Source: Sparassis latifolia
Taxonomy: Eukaryota > Basidiomycota > Agaricomycetes > Polyporales > Sparassidaceae
DNA length: 64,000 nucleotides
Direction of reading: 5' to 3'
NCBI GenBank assembly: GCA_018466975.1
Contig: CM031558.1
Coordinates: 992,001 to 1,056,000 of the forward strand
Made by a program: the position numbers and the translations under genes
The notes under the pieces: generated by a model
What the model saw: only the letters and a program-made list of their open reading frames with translations
Told to the model about the DNA's origin: nothing
The model's database searches: none
In this document: positions 23,574 to 34,633 of the stretch, piece by piece
How positions within the stretch are numbered: the stretch's first letter is position 1
Layout: each line of letters begins with the position of its first letter

Positions 23574-24683
23574 ATGTCGAGGGTAGCGCTCGCTCGTATA
23601 CCGTCGTTGACGTTCTACAAAGATGCTATTACCCTCTCGCGGAGAGATCGTCCCATCCCCCAGTTAGTTTGCAAGGGAAAAGCTTGTGATCTGTACCAGC
23701 CCGAAGTTGTCCGTTGCGCAAACATTGGCGGCGGAGGGACCGAGGTGGATTGGAAGGTGAGTCCGGCGTCTCAGCAGTGAGGTTGCGTTGACGTCCAGGT
23801 TGGAAGCGCAGTGCGAAGCTGACCTACCCGAGTCGTTGCGCTTCGGGAGAGTGGAGGTATCATGCGAAGGCTGGTCAGGACCAGGCGATCCTTATGTATT
23901 GAAAGGTATGCCAGACGATGCCCAGTCTTGAGCTTGAGCAGCGTCTCACACATTGTGTGCCATTTAAAGGCTCTTGTTCTCTGGAGTATCGCCTTGTCCA
24001 AGTACCAAGTGCTCTTCGAACGGGTGAAGAACCTAGTTTCCCTTCACGCTGGTTCCGAGGTATGTAACGTAAAACCATATATTATACAGTGTCGGGTGGG
24101 TCGCTCACATGGCGTTCTGTGCGGTGCAGCCGCCTCACAAGATCCACTCTCCACAATCTTCACCATAATTTGGACCGCTGTATTGCTCTTCATTCTATAC
24201 AGCATATTGAAGTCCTGCTTCTCTCGGCCAACCTCCACTGGTCGGCCTGGAGGCACGACCCCTCGTCCGTCTGGTGGCTTTCCAGGCTCTGGCTGGTTCC
24301 CCGGTGCTCACCGACCAGATAACCCCACGGTGCCTCCGCCTCCGCCATATTCCAAGTATCCCAGCTCCTCAACTGCACAGGACGAAGGCTGGCGGCCAGG
24401 ATTCTGGACGGGCGCGGCGCTAGGCGGTCTCGGGTCTTACCTCTTCAACCGTCGAGAGCGGGAGCGCGCGATGGGCCCTGCGGCGTACGACTGGGAACGC
24501 GACGAGCGACTACATCGGCCGCTGTCGTTTGTGCCCCGCCGGTCCTCGTCTGGGTGGGCGTCTGGATGGGGCTCGGGTTGGGGAAGACAGCCGGACCTGC
24601 GGGATGAGGACCGTGGTGAGGGTCCGTCAGATTTGGGTCGAATGAGGCGGAGCACCGGGCTTGGAGGCTCAAATGTGCGATGA
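23574..24683 (+). CDS. SARAF: SARAF-like (TMEM66) ER membrane protein
   Basis: This family regulates store-operated calcium entry in animals; the fungal role is not established. The luminal domain is clear: IPSLTFYKDAITLSRRDRP, PQLVCKGKACDLYQPEVVRC, ANIGGGGTEVDWK, CEADLPESLRFGRVEVSCEGW, PYVLKGSCSLEYRLV, with paired Cys residues. One transmembrane helix follows (IFTIIWTAVLLFILYSILKSC), then a Pro/Gly/Ser-rich cytosolic tail with PPPPPYSKYP and Trp/Gly-rich runs, ending at 24683. The ATG at 23574 begins right at the mature domain, and an in-frame stop lies just upstream. The expected signal peptide is therefore either lost or on an upstream exon that I cannot place. Confidence 0.85.
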
Positions 24684-24828
24684 GGCTCGCGGTTGTATTA
24701 CGGTTGTTAAATTGTATGTACTTTTGCTCAAATGCAGACGACGGGCCGTATTCGCACTGCTTCGCGCGCGCGTAAGGACGCCCAAGGCTGCACTGCTATG
24801 CCACGAGCCTCGCTCTGCACCTGCCACC

Positions 24829-25872
24829 ATGAACAGCTGCAGGCTCATATGGCGTTTTCTGCAAAGGAGGGCTTTTTACACTATCGTACTTCCTGCCTTC
24901 AACTTCTTCGCGCTCTTCCGTCCCATCTGCTATGACGCCCCGCGTCCCAGTTCCGGTCGATCCTTTCTCAAGTTGCTCCCAATCACAGGGCGCTCCACTT
25001 TAGCCTCCATGTATATCTTATACCTTCCGGAACATCCTTTCCAGCTCAGCGAAGTCGCTCTCTATAAAGAGTACAGCTCCGGCCAAGTGTTCTTCGTAGG
25101 CAAGGTCGTCGACAGCAGAGGAAGAGATGTCGGATACGTCTCGGCGGAACGTTGCACAGAGTCCATGCCGCAGCAGTGGTACATGAATGAGCCAGGAGAC
25201 TTCCTCTCCGTTCAGATATCCCGACGCACATTGCTCGGGAACTATCATGCTCGCGCGCGCAAGTCTCGGACGTACAAGCTGTCAGACGCGGAACGCCCCG
25301 ACTCCTTTCTCCACCTCGTAAACGCCTGCAGACTCTCCGACCAGAAATACAATCACCTCCCGGAACAGTCGTTCTGGTATGCCGGCTTCCTGTTCGCGCT
25401 GCTGTGCGACGCACCGACGGAGGACGTCCGGATGCAAAAACACGCGTTTCTCGCGACCACTGCGCAGAACTGGGGGATTCCCGCGACGACCATTACGGAT
25501 ATTCAGAATTCGGCGAATGACGCCAGCGGCATCGCTGCTCAACTGAAGGCTTATGCAGTCAGATCATGGCGCATCCGGAACATGACGGAGGAAGAGTACC
25601 AGGAGGAAATGAATAACCTGGATGAAGAGATAACGCAGAAGTATAGAGCAGCGACTAAAGAGCTTGAAGAAGCGGGGGGGAAGTATAGAGCTGAGATTGA
25701 AGAGCATAAGGAAAGGGTGCGGAAGTATGGAGCAGAGGCTGAAGAGCATAAGGAAAGGGCACGTAAGTATGGAGCAGAGGCTGAAGAGCACACGGAAAGG
25801 GCGCGGAAGTATAGAGCAGAGGCTGAGGAGCTTAAGGAAAGGGCGCGGAATGATGAGGCAGACAGACATTAA
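24829..25872 (+). CDS. Unknown protein with four 14-residue coiled-coil repeats
   Basis: Single-exon frame of 347 residues. I chose the ATG at 24829 because it has a strong CCACC context; the frame opens upstream within the end of the SARAF-like gene. Residues about 1-245 have no family I recognise. They include LASMYILYLPEHPFQLSEVAL, FFVGKVVDSRGRDVGYVSAE and SFWYAGFLFALLCDAPTEDV and look globular. A charged helix follows, then four near-identical 14-mers (AEAEEHKERARKYG), that is two heptads each, predicting a coiled coil. The frame stops at 25872 just after the repeats. Another frame continues with a similar E/R-rich sequence (QLEAEAEERRRQAALE) to a stop at 26106-26108, which suggests a frameshift near 25858-25875. 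Function unknown. Confidence 0.6.
   Translation: MNSCRLIWRFLQRRAFYTIVLPAFNFFALFRPICYDAPRPSSGRSFLKLLPITGRSTLASMYILYLPEHPFQLSEVALYKEYSSGQVFFVGKVVDSRGRDVGYVSAERCTESMPQQWYMNEPGDFLSVQISRRTLLGNYHARARKSRTYKLSDAERPDSFLHLVNACRLSDQKYNHLPEQSFWYAGFLFALLCDAPTEDVRMQKHAFLATTAQNWGIPATTITDIQNSANDASGIAAQLKAYAVRSWRIRNMTEEEYQEEMNNLDEEITQKYRAATKELEEAGGKYRAEIEEHKERVRKYGAEAEEHKERARKYGAEAEEHTERARKYRAEAEELKERARNDEADRH
25690..25857 (+). repeat. Tandem array of four 42-bp units
   Basis: Four consecutive 42-bp units starting with GCTGAGATT / GCAGAGGCT and containing AAGGAAAGGG. They differ by a few substitutions per unit and keep the reading frame, encoding 14 residues each. Arrays like this often vary in copy number between strains. 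Confidence 0.85.
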
Positions 25873-26326
25873 AGGGCGGCAAGCGGCAGCTCGAGGCAGA
25901 AGCTGAAGAGCGTCGCCGTCAGGCAGCTTTGGAGCCGAGCTCCATGCAAGAACAAACAGACTCGAATTCGCGGATATCGAGGTGCAGTCAATCTGGAGGA
26001 GGCATCGAGGAAGGTGCACACAGATGCAAGGAGATCCAGATATTGGCCGCAGCAGCAGAGTCGTTGCGTGAAGGTGTTGCTAGATGGAGACGGAGATGTA
26101 CTACTTGAACACCGTCAAAGTGTGAATATCAGCAAAATAATTGTCTAGCAGGAGAGCTCGTACTGAGTGTCACTTCAAGTTGGGGTGCGAAAGTCATCGC
26201 TTACTTGTCACTGACGAGGACGGGGTCGAGGTAATGCTGCCGCGGTACATACGTCACGTGCGGTCGACAAGAGCTTCGGCGAGTCTTTGGCGTCGCTTCA
26301 GGCTCTACGCTTCATAATCACCAACG
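25873..26326. other. Intergenic region, possibly with an out-of-frame extension of the repeat gene
   Basis: The first about 235 bp keep an open frame (to 26108) with E/R-rich content like the preceding coiled coil. The remainder, up to the OPT start codon, shows nothing recognisable. Confidence 0.4.
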
Positions 26327-29010
26327 ATGGTCGACGTTGGGAACTATCTGCGGTATGTCTTGCATCGTTGACTCTACCATCTATACTTATCGCCTCTATC
26401 TAGGTGCTTCCGGAGGCGTGTCCGCAATGGTGCGGACAAGCTAGATGGTGGTCAATTAGAATTTACCGCACGTTACCCAATATTCGCTCCTTCTCTCGTA
26501 TGTATGCTAATGCTAGCTTTCAATCTGTAGCTCAGAGCGGTTTTCTTTGGACTACTCATTGGATGTCTGTTATGCTTCACGAATTTGTACTTCGGGTTGC
26601 AGACGGGATGGATCAGCATGTATGTTGTCTGGTTCGTTGGACGAGTTGTCGACACTGATCTTGAGTCGCAATCACGTTTGGCCATCCGTCAGGATGTCTC
26701 TTCAGTCAGCCCTTATTGGATTTCTCGTCTCGCGATTCTTTTCCAAACCCATGAGCGCACAAGAGAACGTCGTTCTGCAAACTATTGCAGTAGCGACCGG
26801 AACAGTGAGTCAGATTGGCGCATATAATTCTCCTATGGAAGCTCATCTATGCCGGTGTGATAGATGCCTCTCGCCGCTGGTTTCGTGGGCATATTGCCTG
26901 CCCTCGGTCTACTGGATGAAGAGAGAGATGGCGTGCCCCTTTGCGTCTCTCATGGATAGGTACAGTGGGCTGGTCGTGTGCCGTCGCCTTCTTCGGGTAC
27001 GTCGCCAAGCTGTTAAACCAACGGATTACTCGATTGTTGACGCTCTTTCTTGTCAAGAGTATTTCTCTCGCCTCCAATACGCAAACAAGTGGTAGGCCCT
27101 GTGCTTTAGCTGACACCATTTACGAATTGATACCAGCAACGCCGCAGATTATAGAGGAACAGCTCGCTTTCCCGTCAGGGACAGCCACTGCGCAACTGAT
27201 CTCAGTGTTACACCAAATACCCCCTCCAGAAGGGACTATCCGACAACGAAGAGGCTATCAAGAGCTTGATACTGACGATATAGAAGGCCCTCCATCACCG
27301 GAGTCTGATGTTACGGAAAGCTTTGAGTCGGAGGCTGTCGAGCAGGAAGGCTGGGGAGCGCTGTTGTGGAGCTTTGTCGCGTCTGGCGTAATGACGGTGG
27401 GCCTATAGACACAAAATCCCGATGTTGGTCCTTCACTAAACTCCGGTAGCTTACAGCTTATTTCTTCCCTGTCGTGTTTGCGATACCACTCTTCGGGAAC
27501 TACTTGGCGAACGAATGGCTGTGGACATTCACGCCTAGTCTATCATACGTTGGCCAAGGTACGTCGGACGAATCTGCAGTTGTTGGACGGTATGAAACCT
27601 CGATTCGCACTAGGCATTATTATGGGATTCCCAACGACGCTCAGTATGAACCTCGTAAGTCCGTTCCTCCCCGCATCTCCTGTCCTATGCTCACTCACTT
27701 ACTCAAGGGCATGCTCGTTGGATGGGGTATCCTGTCTCCGCTCGCAAAACATGCAGGTTGGGCGCCGGGACCCGTAGGCGACATGACCATCGGTGCGCGG
27801 GGTTGGATCCTCTGGGTTTCCCTTGCTATCATGTGTGCGGACAGTCTCGTCTCGCTGATGCCTGTCATTGGCGAGATTTTTTACACGAAGATTTGGCTCC
27901 CTAAAACAAAATCGGGCAGTAGTGTAAGCGCCGTCGATGACAAGGAGGTGGAGCCACCTGAGAGGCTCGTACCTACTAGCTGGGTCCTGTGGGGTCTAGG
28001 TGGCAGTGTGATCTTCGGCACTGGTCTTGTGTGGTTAGTATTTGGCCACGAAGGTATCAAGCCGTGGGCTACTGTCATCGGGTACTTGATGGGCGCGCTT
28101 CTCAGTGTTCTCGGGTTCGTAATTATCCGTTCTTCGCTGCCAGTCGGTACTAAGCATTTCAGAACTTGTCCAGAGTCCGAGCACTTGGAGAGACTGATCT
28201 GAATCCTGTCAGTGGGCTGGGTAAGATCAGCCAGCTCTTCTTCGCGTGGATCCAGCCGGGCAATATCGTTGCCAATATTATTGCCGGTGGTGTTGCTGAA
28301 GCTGGTGCACAACAGTAAGTTATTCTAGTTTCCCAGTCTGGCTAATCTGACCTGTAAATCAAGAGCGGGAGACTTGATGCAGGACCTGAAGACCGGCCAT
28401 TTAATTCACGCCTCGCCCCGCGCTCAATTCTTTGGCCAGCTTATTGGTTCATGTCTGTCCATTATAGTCACGGCGACAGCGTACACTCTGTACAACCGCG
28501 CTTATCAAATTCCTGGACCCTCGTTCCCTGCACCAACCGCATATGTGTGGTTAGGTCTCGCTCGCTTGCTCCGTACGTATCTTATGACGTCCAACTATTT
28601 TGACTTACTCGTGACTTCCTCCAGGTGACGGCCAGTTGCCCGAGAAGAGCAGTGATTTCATGGTTGCTTTTGCTATCTTTTTCGCGCTGGTGTCAGCAGT
28701 CAAGGCATACGTAGGGCGACGAGGCTCATGGTATACGAAGTGGATACCGTCCGGCGTGGCATTCGCGATCGGCTTCCTAAACACGCCGGCTTTCTCGCTC
28801 GCGCGATTAATTGGCGGGATCATCGAGCACGTCTACTACACCCGCGTCGGGCGCGACACTGGTGGCATTCGGCTCATCATCATCGCCAGCGGGTTCGTAC
28901 TTGGCGAGGGTGTGGTGAGTGTGGTGTCCCTGATTCTGCGAACATGGGGAATCGGCGTGGCGGGCTGTTGGGGATGTGGACACGGGATGTGTGGAGGATG
29001 TCCTGCGTGA
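26327..29010 (+). CDS. OPT-superfamily oligopeptide/metal-chelate transporter
   Basis: This is a proton-coupled multi-pass transporter of the oligopeptide transporter family, with about a dozen exons. The start at 26327 (MVDVGNYLR) is inferred. The first helices read RAVFFGLLIGCLLCFTNLYF and GLQTGWISMMSLQSALIGFL, the conserved OPT entry. Further landmarks are AFPSGTATAQLI, GWGILSPLAKHAGWAPGPVG, RGWILWVSLAIMCADSLVSL, LFFAWIQPGNIVANIIAGG, IHASPRAQFFGQLIGSCLSI, WIPSGVAFAIGFLNTPAFSL and IIIASGFVLGEGVVSVV. An acidic cytosolic loop (LDTDDIEGPPSPESDVTE) follows the proton-well region. The C-terminus is Cys-rich (CWGCGHGMCGGC). All main blocks are present in order, so the gene looks intact. It resembles the fungal branch related to plant yellow-stripe transporters; the substrate could be a peptide or a metal-ligand complex. 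Confidence 0.88.
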
Positions 29011-29898
29011 TGCCAAAACCTGCGCGCTTTCATTGGACCTGACTCGGATAGAGTTGGATATCATGTATTTTACGTAGACTATTCATCGTTTTAGTTTTTA
29101 GCAACCATCGGATGTATACATACATGTAGTTCTGACCTTCTTCGACAGACAATAATGTCGGTGTTGGAGTGTCAAGCTTCAGTACCGACGGACTGAGAAC
29201 TCTGTTCGTATTCCCCATCAGCTATTGCGAGTGAACGGACGTTTAGAGTGTCCCATTGCGCCGGTCGCAACAGCGTATTCAGATGTTGTCTCTAGTCTCC
29301 CAAAGGCAGACTGACACTGCTTCAACAGGTTATCCGTGTCTGGGTTGTCTCCCGATCTGATCTGGCTCCGAGCTGCTACTAGGATTTAAAGATTACTATG
29401 GTCGCAGTGTTACATATCACGTGCCGCTGCCAAATGCTGTCACACTCACGCCGCGTTTTGGCAGGGGAGAAACCCAGTCCCGAGCAAACTACACCTTCCA
29501 CATTAACTTTGAAAAAAAAATGTCACAATCAGATCATTAAAAACCTGTTTTTGAACAATATGATCGCAGCAGATTTTTGAAGGCAGTGCTGTGAAAGGCG
29601 TAGAAAGCCATTTTGTGCTGTTCTCCAGCCAAGCGTGACAATTCAGGTCACGTGAAGTAATTTTAGTCAAGAATGAGATGGGTCTATCTTAGTACTTATA
29701 CTTACACTGACTGCGCTTATCAATTCCCTCTGATACCTTGCCAAATTCTCAGCTAATCCTAACATCCTACCTGCATAATCAGAATATTGTCGTAGCTACG
29801 ATAGAGGTGGCAGGTAAGTCACTACGACTTGTAATTCCTTCCCTATATATTCATCAAGGAGTGCCATTCAGCTCTGGCTTCAGACGCTGACGGGACAG
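29011..29898. other. AT-rich intergenic region before the F-box-like gene
   Basis: These 888 bp contain no convincing coding frame. A run of nine A residues lies near 29512-29520. A TATA-like TATATAT at 29844-29850 lies about 50 bp before the next start codon and may be its core promoter. Confidence 0.4.
29844..29850 (+). promoter_or_regulatory. Possible TATA box for the F-box-like gene
   Basis: TATATAT about 49 bp upstream of the ATG at 29899, inside a pyrimidine/AT-rich stretch. Position is plausible but untested. Confidence 0.3.
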
Positions 29899-30960
29899 AT
29901 GCCCGGTGTAATACCAGACACCAAACCACCTAGCAAGCTGCCACCCGAGCTTGTTGAATACATCATCGAGGAGGCTTGGCTGACCTGCTCCACCGCCGAA
30001 CGCTGGGAATTGTACAGCAATGTCTGTCGCGTCTCCCCTGATTGGCATGCTATCCTACTCGATATTTGTCTGCAGTTCGTCATTATTGACGTGCCAGCGG
30101 ACATAGAGGGCTACAGGAAGCTCATGCCGTCCCGGATGGCTCTGCGCGATAATGTGCAGACCTTGGGCGGGGGAGCATATTATTCATCGAAGCCTTCCCA
30201 TTTGTGTTTAACCCTAAGGAATCGCTTCAAACGGCACGTAATGCGCGACTCTTATGGTAACTGGTCCGACTTCTACGCCATGATCCACCCTTTCGTACCG
30301 AATTGTACGTCCGTGCATATTGTTTTGGCCGATGAAAGCATGTTCGAAGGGAGTATGTCGAAAAGGCTCTTCAGCATGTTGTCTCGTATACGCAACACGA
30401 GCCTGTACCTCACTTGGGCATACTACGCGGAAGGGAAGGGAACGCCTGACATTCTCCTTCCTGCCGTTACCTATCTCCGCATCCAGCACTATCCACAGTG
30501 CTCGTGCCGCACCGCATCCGAGGGTCAACACGAGGATAACTGCTTGTCGGACAATCTCCTCAGCCGCTTCCCCAATCTTCGGCACCTCCATCTTGACTCA
30601 CCCTTCTTCCTCAAATACCTCAGAGCTTCACCCACTTTGGAAACCGTCACTTTGGATGCTCCTCCCTCTCGGGTAATAGCCACGCGCGAACCTATGAGTT
30701 CGCTAGTGGGGTGGAATATCGGTGCAGGCCTTAATCGAGGTTTCTTAAAGGGTGGCGCAACATCTTCTCGCAGACGGATACTGGTGAATACAGGCACGAA
30801 GGAGCCCATGGGATGGTCTCAGGCACAGATCGCTTGCGATGCACATGGTGTCGTTTTGGAACGTAGGTGTATTTTTGAAGACGATCCAACGAACGATATT
30901 CCCGACCAGCACGGGTTGTGGAAATTGGGTTACGCATCGGGGTTTCACACAAGAAGCTGA
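29899..30960 (+). CDS. F-box-like protein (fungal family)
   Basis: Intron-free 353-residue protein. The N-terminus has an F-box-like motif, PSKLPPELVEYIIEEAWLT followed by NVCRVSPDWHAILLDI, as in the large basidiomycete F-box families that recruit substrates to SCF ubiquitin ligases. The rest has LRR-like stretches (LPAVTYLRI, FPNLRHLHLDSPFFLKYL, SPTLETVTLDAP) typical of these proteins. A Cys-rich CSCRTASEGQHEDNC segment interrupts them. Target unknown. Confidence 0.7.
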   Translation: MPGVIPDTKPPSKLPPELVEYIIEEAWLTCSTAERWELYSNVCRVSPDWHAILLDICLQFVIIDVPADIEGYRKLMPSRMALRDNVQTLGGGAYYSSKPSHLCLTLRNRFKRHVMRDSYGNWSDFYAMIHPFVPNCTSVHIVLADESMFEGSMSKRLFSMLSRIRNTSLYLTWAYYAEGKGTPDILLPAVTYLRIQHYPQCSCRTASEGQHEDNCLSDNLLSRFPNLRHLHLDSPFFLKYLRASPTLETVTLDAPPSRVIATREPMSSLVGWNIGAGLNRGFLKGGATSSRRRILVNTGTKEPMGWSQAQIACDAHGVVLERRCIFEDDPTNDIPDQHGLWKLGYASGFHTRS

Positions 30961-31249
30961 TGAGGCTACTGGTATGAAATACTGAGAGGGACAGCTTGGA
31001 CGTCGCCGCTCACGTTCCGTGTCAGTGTATACTAGTTGAGACATAAACGTTCTTCATAGGGGATTCTTCCCCAGTGTCACTTCTCGTAAGTACTAGTGTA
31101 ATCCGTACAGTATACCAACAGCACGAATGAAGTCTTCCAACGATGTTACCACTCAGTATTTGGGGATGAACGAGTAAGATTTACTATTACAGGTTATTTT
31201 CCGCGCAATTGCCTCTCATATAGACGTACATGCTCAACCGGCCAGCGTC

Positions 31250-33903
31250 TTAGACAACGCCATCGCTACGAATGGCGCACTGGCCAAACTCCTTCTTGGT
31301 GAGACCTTCCTCCTTGGGCAAAATGTCCTGGGGACGTCCCCGTTCATGAATCCTATCAAGGATAAAAGAGACAAAGCTCACATGGTCGAAGATACCCAAG
31401 GGAAGGGCGAGGGTCACGCAGGCGTTCGGCGAGTCCTGAGGAAGAGTTTAGGACGACGTACCCGCTTACGACTCAAGTCGAAGCGCTTACAACGATGGCG
31501 CCAACATGGCTTTCAACAGGGGCAGCAGACAACAGCAAGTCTTTCGCAAATCGTCAACGGATAACTCAGCGAGAACACAGCGATACTACTCACATGCTTG
31601 TTCGCGCGCTTCGATGTGCAGTAAGAGAATCAGAGTCAGCTTCACCTCGAAGAAAACGAGTAACGTACTGTATCCAAGCTGAGGATTTGATCAGTACATA
31701 TCGCGATGCCCATGAGGAGCGAATACACACCTTCATCAAGTAAGCGATGGCGTTCAATGCAGCCTGCTTATAAGCGACGGTCCTGGAGGACAAAGTTGTC
31801 AATCAACATTCCGTCGAAATGCATACAGTCAACACACGCGTCCATATTGTATTGCTTGCCATCGCCATCTGTAAGAGATGTGGGGATCAGACCCCAAGTT
31901 ACGCCCGTGCATGCCACGCACGATAGTCCACGCTGATACCCTCGAAGATAAGCTACACGAATTATTAATGTTCAGGGTCACATCATTGGTGAAACGTATG
32001 TAACGCACCTTCGCTGAGTACAGAGGATCCACGGGGGAGGGCTGGGTTGGACGTGAATGTTACTAATGCTTCATTTCCTCGCACATGAGGCACAGCTTAC
32101 CAAGAAGAGCGGTTGCTTCAGTGCGAACTTCTCGACGCCGTTCTTAATGATGCTCGTCTTGAAGGTAATGATACCTGCCTGTAAGCCGAAGTATCGTCAC
32201 GTTACTGGGCAATCACCACAACAATGTACAACGTACCATCTCAATGGCTCCACAAAACGAAATCTAGAGACCGTCATCATCCATTTTTGCATTTGTAAAC
32301 ATCGATACTTACTTCTCCCTGTGCGAACACGTCAGTCAAACAAAAGTCTAATCATCCGTAACGAACAAGCTCACGTCGCCCTGCGAGAAATGCAGATCGC
32401 CGACTGACAGATTTGCACCTTTGACGAAGACAGGGAAGTAGCAACGAGAACCCCTAGACGTCCTGCATGAGCATATTGCACTAGACAGCAATACGCCAAA
32501 GGCTCACTTCGACAAGTTCTTGATCTAGTCAACATAAATGGCGAGGGAATAACGGTCAGATTCACGGACATAGTAAATGCATCACTACACCCACATCGCA
32601 GTTTCCGCCATGCTCTCGTCCAGGGACCGTTCTAGCGCCTTCAGCGTAGATCTTCGCCCTCACATCATCCGGCAACTCCTGACCAATATATGCACCTTGA
32701 GCCAGAGGCGGTAACGCCACCGGCGGGACAGCATTCGCGTGGGCGGCAATGAGATCGCCCTCGCGCTTGTTCCAGGTCGCAAGGAGTTCTGCGGAAGGAG
32801 CTGTACCGATCAAGCCAGGATGGGAGACACCGGCAAAGCGAACGCCGGGAATGTGCCTTGAGGTAGCATAGACACCTATTAGGAACATCAGGAAATGGGT
32901 ATCGGTGTGGTCAGAAGGTCGAGAGTTACCCTCGAAGTCCCAGATTGCCTTGGCTGCCTTGCTGTTAAATTCCCGAGCTGACTCGACTATGAGGACGAGG
33001 AGTTGGACCATGCTGCCTAACACTCACCGAACAGGCCACCGCCATTCGTAAGTTCGAAGATACCCTGAGGTAGAACAACTCTCCATTCCAGCACAAATCC
33101 GTGAAATCATATTGGACCTACGGTATAACCCCAAGGCATCTTCTCGAACGGGGTAACTGAGCGGTCGGTAGTTAAGTCTCTTGCGTTGTATTTGTCAATA
33201 TCTAGACATACCATCCAATATGTCGACAACCAAACAATCTCCGGGCTCGGCGCCTTCAACAGCAACCGGACCAGACAGATTATGGATTTTTGTCAGATCC
33301 ACATCCCTCATGTCATCGGCAACTAAACGTAAAGTCAATAATCGAAGAATAGACGTGGTAAAAATCGACGCACAATCATTGTTGCCAATCTGAGCACCAG
33401 TCCAGTCTTCGACATGTCGGCTGATATGAATCGTGGTGCAGCAGATGACGAAACTTACCGACACATTGGATCTTGAACACCTGGAGACATCAGTAATGAG
33501 ATACGGAGCGTCGAGGAGTAAAACTGCAACGAGCACTCACTTCGCCTGGTTTCACCGTAACGAACGCGGGAATATCGGGGCTATGAAGATCGAACAATGT
33601 ATCGCCCCAAAGAACGCAATTCTATCAGTGCACTCACTGCCAACGGTTGTGGATTCCCTGGATACACATATTAGTCAGGAAAGGAGACCACAATACCGCA
33701 TATACGAACTTTCTGCTGTTCGGCAGGACTACAAAGAAGCTTTAGAATTACCTTGAACTGGCAAATAGAAACTGATCAGCACTCACACAAAGGGATCGAC
33801 CTTGTAGAATCATTACACAAGTTAGAGCAGACTACCGTACAGTTATCAGTCACTCTACCTCGATGAGGGTGGGGTGCGCAACGGAGTTCGCTTTGGTGGC
33901 CAT
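31250..33903 (-). CDS. Formamidase (FmdA/AmdA acetamidase-formamidase family)
   Basis: This enzyme hydrolyses formamide to formate and ammonia in the cytosol. ATG at 33903 (MATKANSVAHPTLIE). Family blocks in order: SPDIPAFVTVKPGE, WTGAQIGNND, DDMRDVDLTKIHNLSGPVAVEGAEPGDCLVVDIL, PFEKMPWGYTV, FELTNGGGLFGE, AAKAIWDFEG, SRHIPGVRFAGVSHPGLIGTAP, LLATWNKREGDLIA, EGARTVPGREHGGNCDVG. The final exon reads LPKEEGLTKKEFGQCAIRSDGVV and stops at 31250. More than ten small introns split it, some exons being very short. A TATAAAG lies 88 bp upstream of the ATG. The exon structure of the 3' third (31.3-32.6 kb) is hard to settle by eye. The N-terminal segment is diverged from yeast-type enzymes. Confidence 0.83.
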
Positions 33904-34633
33904 GGCAAAGAATCAAGCCTTCCGAGTCGAGGAGCTGGTGGCGATACGGTGGTGAGGTGCACGTCGGTATGGCGTTGGTGTCACCAGGAGCTTTATACTC
34001 TCACGACATGATAAGGCGGCTCGCCGGCGGGGTCGCCCAGCTCAGATGTTGAACAAGTTGACAACGCCATCGATAAGCACCTACCCTAGAACGATCATGG
34101 ATAGCACTAAACAGGTTAACTTATGGCACTCCATTGAGAGATAAGATTGACCTGAAGCAGACACTGAGATATCATCATGGCAGCAGATACCGTAGAGTCG
34201 CACGCACGGCAGAACCATATGACTTTGTGCTGTCACGTTTCACTCGCTGTTCAGAATTTGCTGCGTTATCGCCGTAAAGCCACAAACCTAGCCCTGCGAG
34301 CACGGCGCAAGAAGAACAGGTTGAAGTTAGTGATGCAGCGGAGGCTGTCGTTTAGATTTATTAGACGCCCATGCACAGATCGATCATTGGCGAGTAGTCT
34401 GATAACAGGGCCAATTAGAAGCAAGAAATAACAGAAGTGTTTCTTCGATATGTCAGAATCGTGAGGGGTCGTCGTTACAGGAGAGCAGAGCGGTCTGTGA
34501 GCAGAATAACAGATGAGTAGGATACAAGAATAAGTCATTGCACAACGTCCGCGACTGAGCATATCCAAGGAAATCCGACAGAGGGTATTGTCGAGGTTCG
34601 TGAACAGATGAGGTAGAGGATCGTGAAGGAGTG
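33904..34633. promoter_or_regulatory. Formamidase promoter and arrestin-gene 5'-distal region
   Basis: These 730 bp lie upstream of the formamidase and downstream of the arrestin-domain gene. On the minus strand TATAAAG (33991-33997 as CTTTATA on +) lies about 88 bp before the formamidase ATG. An open frame at 34177-34431 has no recognisable content. Confidence 0.4.
33991..33997 (-). promoter_or_regulatory. Possible TATA box of the formamidase gene
   Basis: TATAAAG on the minus strand, 88 bp upstream of the start codon at 33903. Sequence and spacing suit a fungal core promoter; unproven. Confidence 0.35.
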
